Source: Zygnema circumcarinatum
Lineage: Eukaryota > Streptophyta > Zygnematophyceae > Zygnematales > Zygnemataceae
DNA length: 31,279 nt
Direction of reading: 5' to 3'
NCBI GenBank assembly: GCA_037447605.1
Contig: CM074810.1
Coordinates: 1,549,114-1,580,392 of the forward strand
Made by a program: the position numbers and the translations under genes
Notes under the pieces: model-generated
Databases searched by the model: none
Told to the model about the DNA's origin: nothing
Seen by the model: only the letters and a program-made list of their open reading frames with translations
In this document: piece after piece, positions 1 through 9,900 of the stretch
Numbering within the stretch: position 1 is the stretch's first letter
Layout: every line of letters begins with the position of its first letter

Positions 1-243
1 GGGGAGGATGGGGGAGGGGGGAAGGGGGGAATTGGGAGGATGGGGGAAGGGGGAAGGGGGAGCTTGTATAGACCGTAAAAGTAAAAGTTTTCGAGTGTTT
101 AAGGAGATTAGAGTTTCTTTGATGTCATTTTTCGGTTGAAGGCTTTTAAGATTTTGAGCGGCTTTCTTTGATTCTGAGCTGGTTTCTTTTATGTACATTC
201 TGAAATTCTTTAATTTCCCTTTTCCTTTTTCATGTATATACAG

Positions 244-919
244 TACCTGAAGGAGCAGGCGTGGCTAGTAACGGGAGAGCCCTCTTCTCTCCCAAATGGA
301 GAGTCGGAGTCAGAATGGTCTTCAAGCGCAAGTGATGAATCTGAAGACATAGACTCAGCATCAGATGCAGAGCCTCAAAATTCATCCAATAGTAACGGAG
401 CAGCTACTGCTAGTAGAAGTAGCCCTCCCTTGGAAAAATCCACTCAATCTGTGGGAGGGCTTCCTCGTGGTTTCGATGCCGCTCGGGAGAAGGGGTTAGA
501 ACGACAAGAAGATTTGAAGGCTTCTCCCTCTACTAGTGCGGGAGAGGTGGAGGTGCAGAATATAGAGGAAGAAGCAGAACTTAGAAACCCATCAAGCTCT
601 CCTCCTGTGGGAGAGAGAGAGTCGGAGGAGGAGATGACGAGGAGACTAATTGGAGAGCCTGGACCTCTCTCTCTCTCTCTCTCCCTCTCCCCTACCCGGA
701 ATGGTAAACATAATCAAGCAGCAGAGGCTTTATCTATGGAAGTTGCGTGGGATCCCGGTTCAAAGCAGAGGCAATTACAGCGGGAATATTTGACAGACCC
801 GGCTGTCCGAAAAGCAGTAGAGGGATTTGTTAGCTGGCAGACAAAAATGGTGATGACGTGGCAGGAAGGGAGTGGGAAGACCGTACAGTGGCTCAGTGTG
901 AACTGCTTGGATAGGACAG
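244..919 (+). CDS. RSH1: RSH1-like, exon with linker and start of ACT domain
   Basis: The acceptor is TATATACAG after a T/C-rich run, ending at 243; the donor is ACAG|GTATGTG, leaving one base of a split Gly codon. The exon encodes an acidic, Ser-rich linker, then the conserved region before the ACT domain (LTDPAVRKAVEGFVSWQ) and its first strand (WLSVNCLDRTG). A CT run at 664-690 is read in frame as SLSLSL. It could be a small retained intron, but the frame stays open across it. Confidence 0.75.
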
Positions 920-1911
920 GTATGTGAAGGGAATACCCTATCATTTTGAACTCGAATTATGAGTCGGAAACCCTAAATTGGTATGCTGTAATGGCTTTGC
1001 TGGCTTCAATTTGAATCTGTTTTGGGTTTTCAGTTTTCTGGGGTTGGCATGCTTGTGATCCATTGTTACATGTGAGATTAGGTTGGGCATAAATTGGATG
1101 TAAATCATAGTTACAAATGCACTCATATGCAGCATATGGAGTTTTGGGGCTGACAAGTTTAGGGAGGGGCTTTAAAGATTTTGCAGGTTTTAGCTTTTTT
1201 AGACTTTAGATGTAATTTTTTTCTTTTTCTGAACAAACGATGGTGTGATGTATGCAGGGTTGTTAGCAGAGGTTTCCGGAATCCTTACTGGAGCCGGCCT
1301 CCTTATCTGCACTCACGCGGTAAGATCTCTTTCTCCCTCTCTCTCTCTCTCCCTCTCTCCCCCTCTCTCTCATCAAGAGCTGTTTAGTTTCAGAGAGGGG
1401 TCTTTAGAATTTTTGTTACATGCTTTCTAGTTTACAGTTTACTAGGTTTCAGTTTTCTAGTTTGTAGATGGGAATGCAATATCATTCGCTGGTTTGGAAT
1501 CAAACGATCCGCATCTAATGGTGGATGCTACTGTTTAATTCTGTTTAAATTCTGTTTGGGTTCTATGCAGGGCCGGACTCATCGGCAAATGGGGTTGGGA
1601 GTGATGTTGTTTGAGGTGGAGGGATTCCACGTGGAGGATTTGGTGAGTTTCCAATACACATCCCTTGCCGAAAGACTTTATTGAACTAGAATTGTTGGAT
1701 TTTAGCAAGCAGTTTTTTAGGGTGTTGAAATGAACTCATTTTCTGAGAGTGAGGGAGGGAGGGAGAGTGAGTTTTTCAAAGCACATTTTGACAGACCCTG
1801 TTTCATGGGCTGCAGAATTTCGTGTGCGAGCGGCTTTCTGTGGTGGAAGGCGTTCTCAGCTTCTCGTTGGGCTGCACGTGGCAGCCTCCTCCTCCTCCTC
1901 CCTCCTCGTAG
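244..1911 (+). CDS. RSH1: RSH1-like RelA/SpoT homologue, C-terminal part (partial, 4 exons)
   Basis: Exons join(<244..919,1258..1319,1571..1642,1816..1911); introns are all GT-AG and phases agree. The translation ends in an ACT domain: beta-1 VQWLSVNCLDRTG, helix LLAEVSGIL, then GAGLLICTHA, then MGLGVMLFEVEG, then VVEGVLSFSLGCTWQ and a Pro/Ser tail before TAG at 1909. Known of the family: this ACT arrangement closes plant RSH1, a plastid enzyme that controls ppGpp (the stringent-response nucleotide); the ACT domain is regulatory. The N-terminal HD hydrolase, synthetase and TGS domains should lie left of the window. The Ser/Glu-rich stretch before the domain looks like a flexible linker and contains an SLSLSL run from a CT microsatellite. 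The gene converges on the polymerase theta gene. Another ACT-domain protein remains possible because the catalytic part is not visible. Confidence 0.8.
1258..1319 (+). CDS. RSH1: RSH1-like, ACT-domain exon
   Basis: Begins after TATGCAG and ends before GTAAGA. It completes a split Gly, then encodes LLAEVSGILTGAGLLICTHA, the first helix and second strand of the ACT fold. The following intron opens directly into a long CT tract. Confidence 0.85.
1571..1642 (+). CDS. RSH1: RSH1-like, ACT-domain exon
   Basis: Acceptor TCTATGCAG, donor GTGAGT, phase 0 at both ends. Encodes GRTHRQMGLGVMLFEVEG and FHVEDL, the third strand region of the ACT domain. Confidence 0.85.
1816..1911 (+). CDS. RSH1: RSH1-like, last coding exon
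   Basis: Acceptor GGGCTGCAG, phase 0. Encodes NFVCERLSVVEGVLSFSLG, then CTWQ and a Pro/Ser tail, stop TAG 1909-1911. The VVEGVLSFSLGCTW pattern is what identifies the RSH1-type end. Confidence 0.85.
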   Translation, partial: NFVCERLSVVEGVLSFSLGCTWQPPPPPPSS

Positions 1912-2169
1912 CTTTAGGGGCTTCTACTTCCTCCCGCCCCTTCCCTCGCTTGCTTCTCCATTTTTCTTCAGTTTTGGGCAGCTGCCCAATCATATAATAT
2001 TATGAATTTTAGGATTTTTAGGGTTTCAACCTTCGGGTTGAAAGGATTTGCAAAGGCAAGTAGTATTCGGCTCTCATCGGTTCAGCGTAGGAATTCGTAC
2101 GCCCTCTCTGAGAGGTCATAGGAGACCGAAATGGAGATGGAGGCGAGGGAGGTGGAGATAATGGAGGCG

Positions 2170-2214
<45 letters not shown>

Positions 2215-3329
2215 AGGGGGGAGGGAGAGGGAATACTGCCTTAGCCACTTTCAATTGCTTGCTGAATTTTATATGAGGTCACCGCCAAACGGGCAGTTGT
2301 GCAAATGTGATCGTATGGAAGTGCTTTTTTTTGTGAGCTCCCTTTTTGTTACTGGGTGATGCGTTAACGGGATTCTTAGCCGCAGATTTATACTAAATCA
2401 GAAAATCGGAGTCTTGGTGCTACGACTTCCGAAAATATTCCTAAATAGACGTCTTCGTGGCATCGCCATCGTGAGATCAATGCCACATCTCTCCTCTCCA
2501 TGCCATTGAAATATGTGGCAATGTTTGGCTAACACGAGCCACTGGTTTTGCATTTGCTCTTGTTTCAATTGCTCCTTGGCTTGGAGATGGCTCAGTTCTC
2601 CAATGAGTGAGTGCAATGGCACGCTCGCGTGAAGCTTGAAGGTCTGCTCGTGATGAGTCCTTACTATGTGGGCATTCAGTAAGATAAATCCGCCTTATCT
2701 AAAAACCCTAAAAATCCTATTCAGCTTTCAAAGACGATCGATCAGTGGCTGACAGCTTTTCAAAACCTGAGGGGGCTGAACCCCCCCTGGGTCCGCCAGT
2801 GTTCGAGAGTCCTTCTGAAGAACACTTCCGCTAGAAAGTCAAAGTTTCGGTCAGACTTTGTTTATAAGGTTTCGTTGCCGCATTGTTCGCCTGCTCTCAT
2901 TCTCCGATCCATGCAACAATTTGAAAGTTTTGGACAGCAGAATGGCTGGTGGCAGATTTGCTAGTAGGGTCCACCATTATCTTGCCATAATATAAAAATC
3001 ACAAAATTCTTTAGTGAGAATACAGATATTTACACCACAAATTGAGCCTATGGCTTCGATCCCCTTACGCCGAGCCCTACGCTCCCATCTACTCAACTGT
3101 TATAGTGTGTTTGCAGGATTTCGAAGGTCAGTATCTACTCCTTTGACAACGAACAAAGCATGGCAACTGCTGCATTTCTAGAAATCTGCTTTGTACAAAA
3201 CTGCATGCCAGTTCAATAAAAAATGCTCTAAGCGCTACATGGTCAAAAATGCAGAAAGAGTCTCTAAGTTGTGCACTCAAGGAGCCCCTAGAATTGGCCG
3301 CCCAGGTATCCTCCCGAAGTTCAAATAGT
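1912..3329. other. Intergenic region between convergent RSH1-like and TEB genes
   Basis: This must hold the 3' UTRs and polyadenylation sites of both genes. I see a GA microsatellite (2158-2234), a possible transposon end at 2784-2801, and no supported ORF. AATAAA occurs at 3217-3222 on the plus strand. Confidence 0.6.
2158..2234 (+). repeat. GA/GGGA simple repeat
   Basis: A near-pure purine run with about 15 GA dinucleotides at its centre, in the convergent intergenic region. Confidence 0.85.
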
Positions 3330-3397
3330 CTAGTTGCAATCGTAGGGGAGTAAGGAGCCCCAGGAAGGACCGACCTTCACATTCACTCGGAGAGGCA
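3330..3397 (-). CDS. TEB: TEB exon 26, C terminus
   Basis: Completes Val, then [20 protein letters not shown], Asn and TAG at 3332-3330. The VKxGxSWG end is the standard Pol theta C terminus. Confidence 0.95.
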
Positions 3398-6300
3398 CTG
3401 CGGAGCAAAGCCATGAAATTAGAGACAAAGTTAGGGGGGAAGGGGGATGGGGGAGGGGGAAGTGGGGAGGGGGGAGGGGGAGCTACTAATGGTTTGAGAC
3501 TGTTAATTGACAACATCTAAAAAACATTGCCGTATTTGTATAGCCAGGAAACGATTGATAAAGAAATGAAGTTAAGCGTTCCCACCTCGCAACTGAGCAG
3601 CGTTTTCCATGCATCTGCAGAGGAGCTGTGCAGCTTGAGGAAGGGCGGCAGGGTGGACCTCCAACAGCAGCTCATCGTGGATCTGCAGATCAATCAGAAG
3701 GTCCCAATTTCCACCTTCAGGTCCACCATTGGCAGCTAAACTAGAAGTGACTGACAAGCTGGCAAATGGCACATAGGAAAACAAGAGAGAGAGGAGGGAG
3801 AAAGAACGAAAAAGGAGATAGAAGTAAGAGAACAGGGACAGGGGGATAGAGAGAGAGTGAGAGAGAGAGAGAGATCCAATCTCACCTGTAATAATAGTGC
3901 ACATCTTCCTACTAGAGCTGATGTAGTTCTCTCCGCCACTTCCATGCCTCCCTCTCTCACTCCCACACTGGCTGAGGGGGCGTGACGTGACCCACTGATG
4001 ACTGAATGCAAGTTAATCATGGCGCGCTTAATCAAATCTGCAGCGGAGCCCTGCACTCGAAAACATTAACCCAAATTTGATGAGTACATTGACATGCCAC
4101 TTCAAACATCTAGTATAGAAAACATTCCTCGCAACTTTAAGGGTTCCAAACTCCCTCTCCCACTTGCTCTTTCTCTCCATCTCTTTGTCCCTCTCCCTCT
4201 CTCTCTCTATGGCCTTCAAGAACCAGGCTAAAGAAAAAGTGCAAGAGAATACAAAGAAAAACAAAACCCATTTTAAGTTTGATGATTGAGCATCTCCATT
4301 CTCCGTCGAGAAAAGAAGAAACCCAGCAACCGAAGACCGTACAAATCCCTCAAAACCTGAAACCGCAGTGAGGGAGTTTCTCGAAACTCCAAAAACTTGA
4401 AACTTGAAACTTTGAAACTTGGTGGGCCGCTTCCTAACCAGTTTTCATGTCCTTTACCCATTTGTACCCCAACTCCCATACCTGACAAATGGAATTTACT
4501 GCTTGCCGAGATGCTTGAGCTTGATCTTTTCGGTTCGAATTGTTTATTTTCTCGAGATATCGCCTACGTCCTGCCAGAGTGCAGATGTATCTGTAAACAC
4601 GAAGAAAACAATTTTTAGAGTTTATAGTAATAAGTTTACGACTTTAAGAGCTTTAAAAAACGAGCAGAATTTTTTTATTTCAGAATACATAGCTTCTCAC
4701 TATCCGATTCCGTAATTTTTACTCTGAAAGTTTACAATCTCAGAAGTTATAAAATTTCTAGAGATTCAATGGGAAAAATTTCCACTTCTTTTCTTCTTCA
4801 CTTCTTTCACTTCACTTTCTTCTTTTCTTCTTCTTCTTCTTCTTTCTTTCTTTTTTCGTCTTCGTTTTTCTTCTTCTTTCCATTTCAAATTTGCACTTCT
4901 ATGGACTTCCATACTTTCAAGGATTTTCATTCCTTGGGATTTTAGGCTGTCCAGAATTTCAAGGGTTTCCCCTAGGGAGGGGCGAGAGAGAGAACACAGG
5001 GAGGGGGAGGAGAGGCAGAGAAAAGGAAACGGGCGAGAGGAAACGGAAAGGACAGGGCGGACGGAAGAAGAGTGAGAGACAAGAGGAAGAGAAAAAGGAG
5101 TTGACGAGGAAAGAAAGCGGAGAGGGTCGGGGAAGAAAGCGAGAGAGAAGGGGGTAGAGAGGAAAGAGTGAGGAGAGGGAGGGAAGGTAGAGAGGGAGAG
5201 AGAGGGGAAAGAGTAGGAGAAGAGAGAGGGGGAGTGTTCTTGGTCTCACCCCTTCCTCTTGCAGCCCTCTACCACCTCCTCCATCCACTTCGCCACTAAC
5301 GGAAATGCTTCCAAAAACTTCCGTCGATATGTGGTTGCCTCCTCCACTCCACACTCCATACTCTCTCCCAGAGCTGCCTCTCCCATTCCGTACAGTATTC
5401 CGTACACCAGCCGCTTCGTTCTCTCCCGCTGCTGTGACGTCACAGAGGCTTCCGCTAAGCCCCCCCACTTGGCAGCTACCATTCGGAAGAGGTCTCCCTC
5501 AGGGTGGGAGAGGAGGTGAAGGAGGGAGGGATCACGGGAGAAGTGTGCCATCATTCGGATTTCAATTTGAGAGTAGTCCGCTGAGAGCAGCAGCCATCCT
5601 TTCTGCAAGGCGAAAAAATTAGGGTTTTGAAAATTTAGGGTTTTTTGGGGTTTGGGGTTTTAGGATTTTGTCAAAAACGAGAGAAGTTTCAAGGTTTCCG
5701 ACAAAGACAAACCCCCTTCAACTTAAAAAATGTACGGCAGTTCTTTGCGGCGGAATTCGTCACCTCTGATGGCACGAAAATGTCACGGGGATGTATGGAC
5801 AGCCGTTCAGTTCCGTTAAACTGTGCGCTTGGAACTCCGTTTTTGGTCTCCGCAGCATCGAGAAGGAAGCTGACCTCCTTCTCCACACACTGATTCCATG
5901 CGGCACCGCTTTCAATTTAGGATTTAGGGTTTCAGGGTTAGGTCTTAAAATGGTCTACGGTTTGGAGTTCAAGGAATTATAGGGCAGAATCAACCATACC
6001 CAGCCTCCTATACACAACAAGAGAGTGGGGGGGAGAGCGAGAGGGAGAGGGCGAGGGAGCGGGAGAGGGAGCGGGAGGCGGAGCGGGAGCGGGGGATGGA
6101 GAGAACGAAGGAGAGAGAGGGAGAAGGAGAGAGAGGGCGAGGGACGGGGAGGAAAAGGGAGAGGGAGAGGGAGAGGGAAAGGGAGGAGAAGAGGGAGAGG
6201 CCGAGGGAGAGGGCGAGGAAGAGGGAGAGGGAGAGGAGAGGGAGAGGGAGAGGGAGAGGGCGAGGGAGAGGAAGGGAGATAGACATAGAAAGAGAGAGAG

Positions 6301-6904
6301 AGAGACTGTACTTGTAAGTTGGGCTCCTCCATTGCCAATCTCCCCGTGGAAGTCGAAGTTTGCAGCCACTTTCCGTAAATGCAATGCGTAGCTCCACTTA
6401 ACTTCATTTTCTCCACATCCCAATTGTCCCTTTTTATCCCATTTACACCCATCTCACTTAAATTCGGCTCAACTTCTCCGCCAGTTCTTTCCTCTTCCTC
6501 CACAAGTGCTCCGGAATCTGTGGTAATCTTCGAATGTGACGGATTTTTCCACATAGAAACGCTGCTCCCAGAGAGAGGGATAGCCTTTGACTGGATGGGA
6601 GAGAGAGTGGATGAGAGCAGGTTTGAGAGACGGCGATGTTCAGAAATTACTTCTGCAATGGGGTGCTGCTCTCTGCCATTACAACATAAAACAAAAATTA
6701 ATTAGAATTGAAAAAGGTTACGTTTTCTTAGCAGTAATGACCTTGGACTCCGAAAGTCATACACGTCATATGAGTTGAGAAGAATGGAAACCCTAAGAGC
6801 CACAAAAATTGAACTCTGAGTTCTTGCAAGCGGATGGGAGAAATTCTGTCGATTCGTAGTGTTTCATCACCTAACGTTTGGGACATTTTATGACTTGAAG
6901 TCTC

Positions 6905-6939
<35 letters not shown>

Positions 6940-9900
6940 CTCTCTCTCAAACACTGAAGCATTAGGGTGTCTGCTGGCTGAATCAAACAAATCCGATTAG
7001 CAAACTCAAGTAGCAGAAGGGAAACAAGAGGCGCAAAAGGGAGAAAAAAATAAAGGAAGGGATGCCTTTCCAAAAAGGAATTTCTACGGGAATTTGAGCT
7101 CTCTCTACTAGGGAAATTTGAGGACTTACTTCAACAATTTGAGAGCCGGCTTGCCTGTACTTGGATGCCTCCCTTTCCCTGCTCCGGGCGGCAAAGGAAG
7201 CTTCATTTTATAGTACAATATTCGAGCCACATCCGCTGGAGAATGTAAGGAAAACTCTTCTCCCGCAAGAAGACAAGCTCGAGCTTCGAGAGCTTTCAAC
7301 TTCTCTTCTAAAACTCGGCGATCATGAAATAATTTGATCATGTTGATGCCAAATCCGCACAACTCCATACTCGCCAAGACATTCACCTTCATTAAAGTGT
7401 CACGCAATTGAAGGGTTTCAGGGAGATAAGGGCTCAGGGTTGGATTTTAGGCTCTCAGGGATTTTAGGGTTCTTGAGGCAAAGGGGCTTTCAGCTACTTG
7501 ATGTTAGAGTGGAATTGACTTCTTTTTGGCCCACTTTCAGCCTTCATAAAGCATACTTTTCCTTACGCATACTTTTCACACATTTCAGGCTTCACTTCAG
7601 GCTTACTTCGGCACCTACTTCACCTCCCTAGCACTCGTACTTCAACCCTACCTCAAAAACCCTTTTTGCCCAACATTCAACCTCCTCTTACTTCCGTCCC
7701 TCTCCGCCCTCCCCCCTCCTCCCCCCTCCTCCCCCCTCCCTTCCCTCCCACTGATTTCCCACATCTAACCCTAATTCTCAACCTACCTCTAAAAACCTTC
7801 TTTTCGCCCAACATTTAACCTCCACTTACTTCCCCCACCCTCTCCCCCTGTCCTCCCACTGATTTCCCACGTCTAACCCTAATTCTCCTAGCCCTAATCT
7901 GGCTCCTCCCTCCCTCCCTCCCTCCCTCCTCCTCCCTCCCTCCCTCCCTCCCTCCTCCCTCCCTCCTCCTCCCTCCTCCTCCCTCCCTCCCTCTCCCTCC
8001 TCCTCCTCCTCCCTCCCTCCCTCCCTCCCTCCCTCCCTCCTCCCTCCTCCTCCTCCTCCCTCCCTCCCTCCCTCCCTCCCTCCCTCCCTCCCTCCTCCCT
8101 CCCTCCCTCCCTCCTCCCTCCCTCCCTCCCTCCCTCCCCAACTCCCTCCCTCCCTCCTTACCAGCGGCATTTCCAATAAAAAAAAGGGCTCTTCCAGCCC
8201 CTCCAAGTACAGCAGCTTCCCCCCCCCCGCCCCCCACAGCTCTCTCGTCTGCGCCGCCCTCCTGCATGCCCCGTCTGCCGCCGCCCGCCGAAGGGCCCCC
8301 CCGCGACCCGCCCACCGCCCTGCGCGCTGCGCGGCCGCCGCTGCCTCCGCCGGAAGCTTCTTCTTTACCGCCTGGCGATGGTAGGGTTTAGGGTTTAGGG
8401 TTTAGGGTTTGGGGTTTGGGGTTTGGAGTTTGGGGTTTGGGGTTTGGGGTTTGGGGTTTGGGGTTTGGGGTTTGGGGTTTGGGGTTTGGGGTTTGGAGTT
8501 TGGGGTTTGGGGTTTGGGGTTTGGGGTTTGGGGTTTAGGGTTTGGGGTTTGGGGTTTGGGGTTTAGTGTTTGGGGTTTTGAAGTTTCGGGTTTAGGGTTT
8601 TTAGGGTTTTACGGATGAAGGGTTTTGAGTTGTAGGGTTTTGGGTTGATTTAAGTTTTAAAATTAGGGTTTTTAGGGTTCTTAGGGTTTTTAGGGTTTTT
8701 CATTTCCCTCAAAAGGCTAACCGTCACCCTTAGGAAAGGCGTGGCTTCACCTGCTCCAAAGTGAGCAGCTTTTCACTCTCCTCCTCCGGCGAGAGGATCC
8801 ACGCCAAAATGCGAACATCCACAAGTGGATCCGCCAAGTGGATCGCCTCCAACCTCATTACCTCTACCTCTCCTTCATGCCTCCCTCCTACCCCATCCCC
8901 CTCCTCCCCCTTCAATTTCTCCCCCTCCCCTGCATCAAGTCTAGACTTTTCATGCTTCCTCCTCTCGCCCATCACTACTGCCCCCTCTTCTCTCCCCTCT
9001 CCGGGAAGACAAGTTTTTTCCCCTTCCATCGCCTGCTTGCTCAAAAGCTTTCCAGAGATTTTCGGCACTTTGCTTCTTCTTAAGCATGCATGACTCAAGG
9101 CTTTCGTCTGCTCCTTCAAATCCCATCCTGCCTTTTTCGTCCCTTCCTTAGTCAATATTTCTGCCATTGCCTTCCACCTTTCAGCCCCTTCACTCTCTCT
9201 CCTGCTTTCTTCCCAACTCTCTCTCGAACCACCCTGTAGTCCATCCTCTCTATCAAATTGAGACGTTTCAGTACCCAACGATGCATGCGCTCCCCGTTCT
9301 CCCTCCCCTTGTCTCTCTCCTCTCTCCCTCTGACTACCTCTCTCCCTTCTTCTCCTTCCCGCCTTTAAGATAGGGAAGTAATAGACTGGAGACCCCTCCC
9401 AGCAAACTGCAACACCCTCTACTATCCACACAGCCTCCTTTCCATGTCCAGTCCGTTTTCCTAAATGAAAATCGAACACAAATTCAGAAACATTTGACCA
9501 CATAGACATAAATTTTACAAACCCACCCTCCATCTTATCCACATCTATGGGGCCTCCCTTCCGCTTGTAGAAGAGGTCTCCTTTCTCTTCAGTCTGTAAG
9601 TGAGGGGTCTGCACTTTCTTCATAACTTCTTCTCCCGCAAATTGCGAGTCTCCCCTCACTCTATTCAGAATTCCCTCTACAGCTCCAACTTCACAAATTG
9701 GCTCCTCTTTCCTCCCACTCTCACCTTCACCACTCGTCACATGATTAGGGTTTTCGGAAAAACTAGGGTTTCTAAGCTCTTTAGGTATTTCGACAGAATT
9801 AGGGTTCAGAGCAACACCAAACGAAGCCTCGTTTCCTGCCAATCTTTCATCTACAACTCCTTTCTTTCCCCATTCTTCTCCCCCTCCTCTATTCCCTCCC

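Noticed and set aside
3683-3760. Open frame directly before motif C, with acceptor-like CAG at 3759-3761
   Set aside because: Its phase does not match the phase-0 donor at 3886, whereas CTGCAG|ATC at 3683 gives the continuous conserved [13 protein letters not shown].
5955-6554. Ser/Leu/Pro-repeat ORFs on minus around exon 20
   Set aside because: Only the part above 6312 is coding; the SLSL and PLPL repeats come from the CT-rich intron 20.
6888-6960. CT microsatellite in intron 19 as a regulatory element
   Set aside because: An ordinary dinucleotide run, in the middle of the intron, with no further signal.
8381-8595. Chromosome end
   Set aside because: The telomere-like units are degenerate and lie inside an intron with coding exons on both sides.
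8730-8750. VKPRLS as the coding end of exon 17
   Set aside because: It is followed by a stop, and the GTGAAG donor joins in phase to AVKKKLPAE of exon 18.
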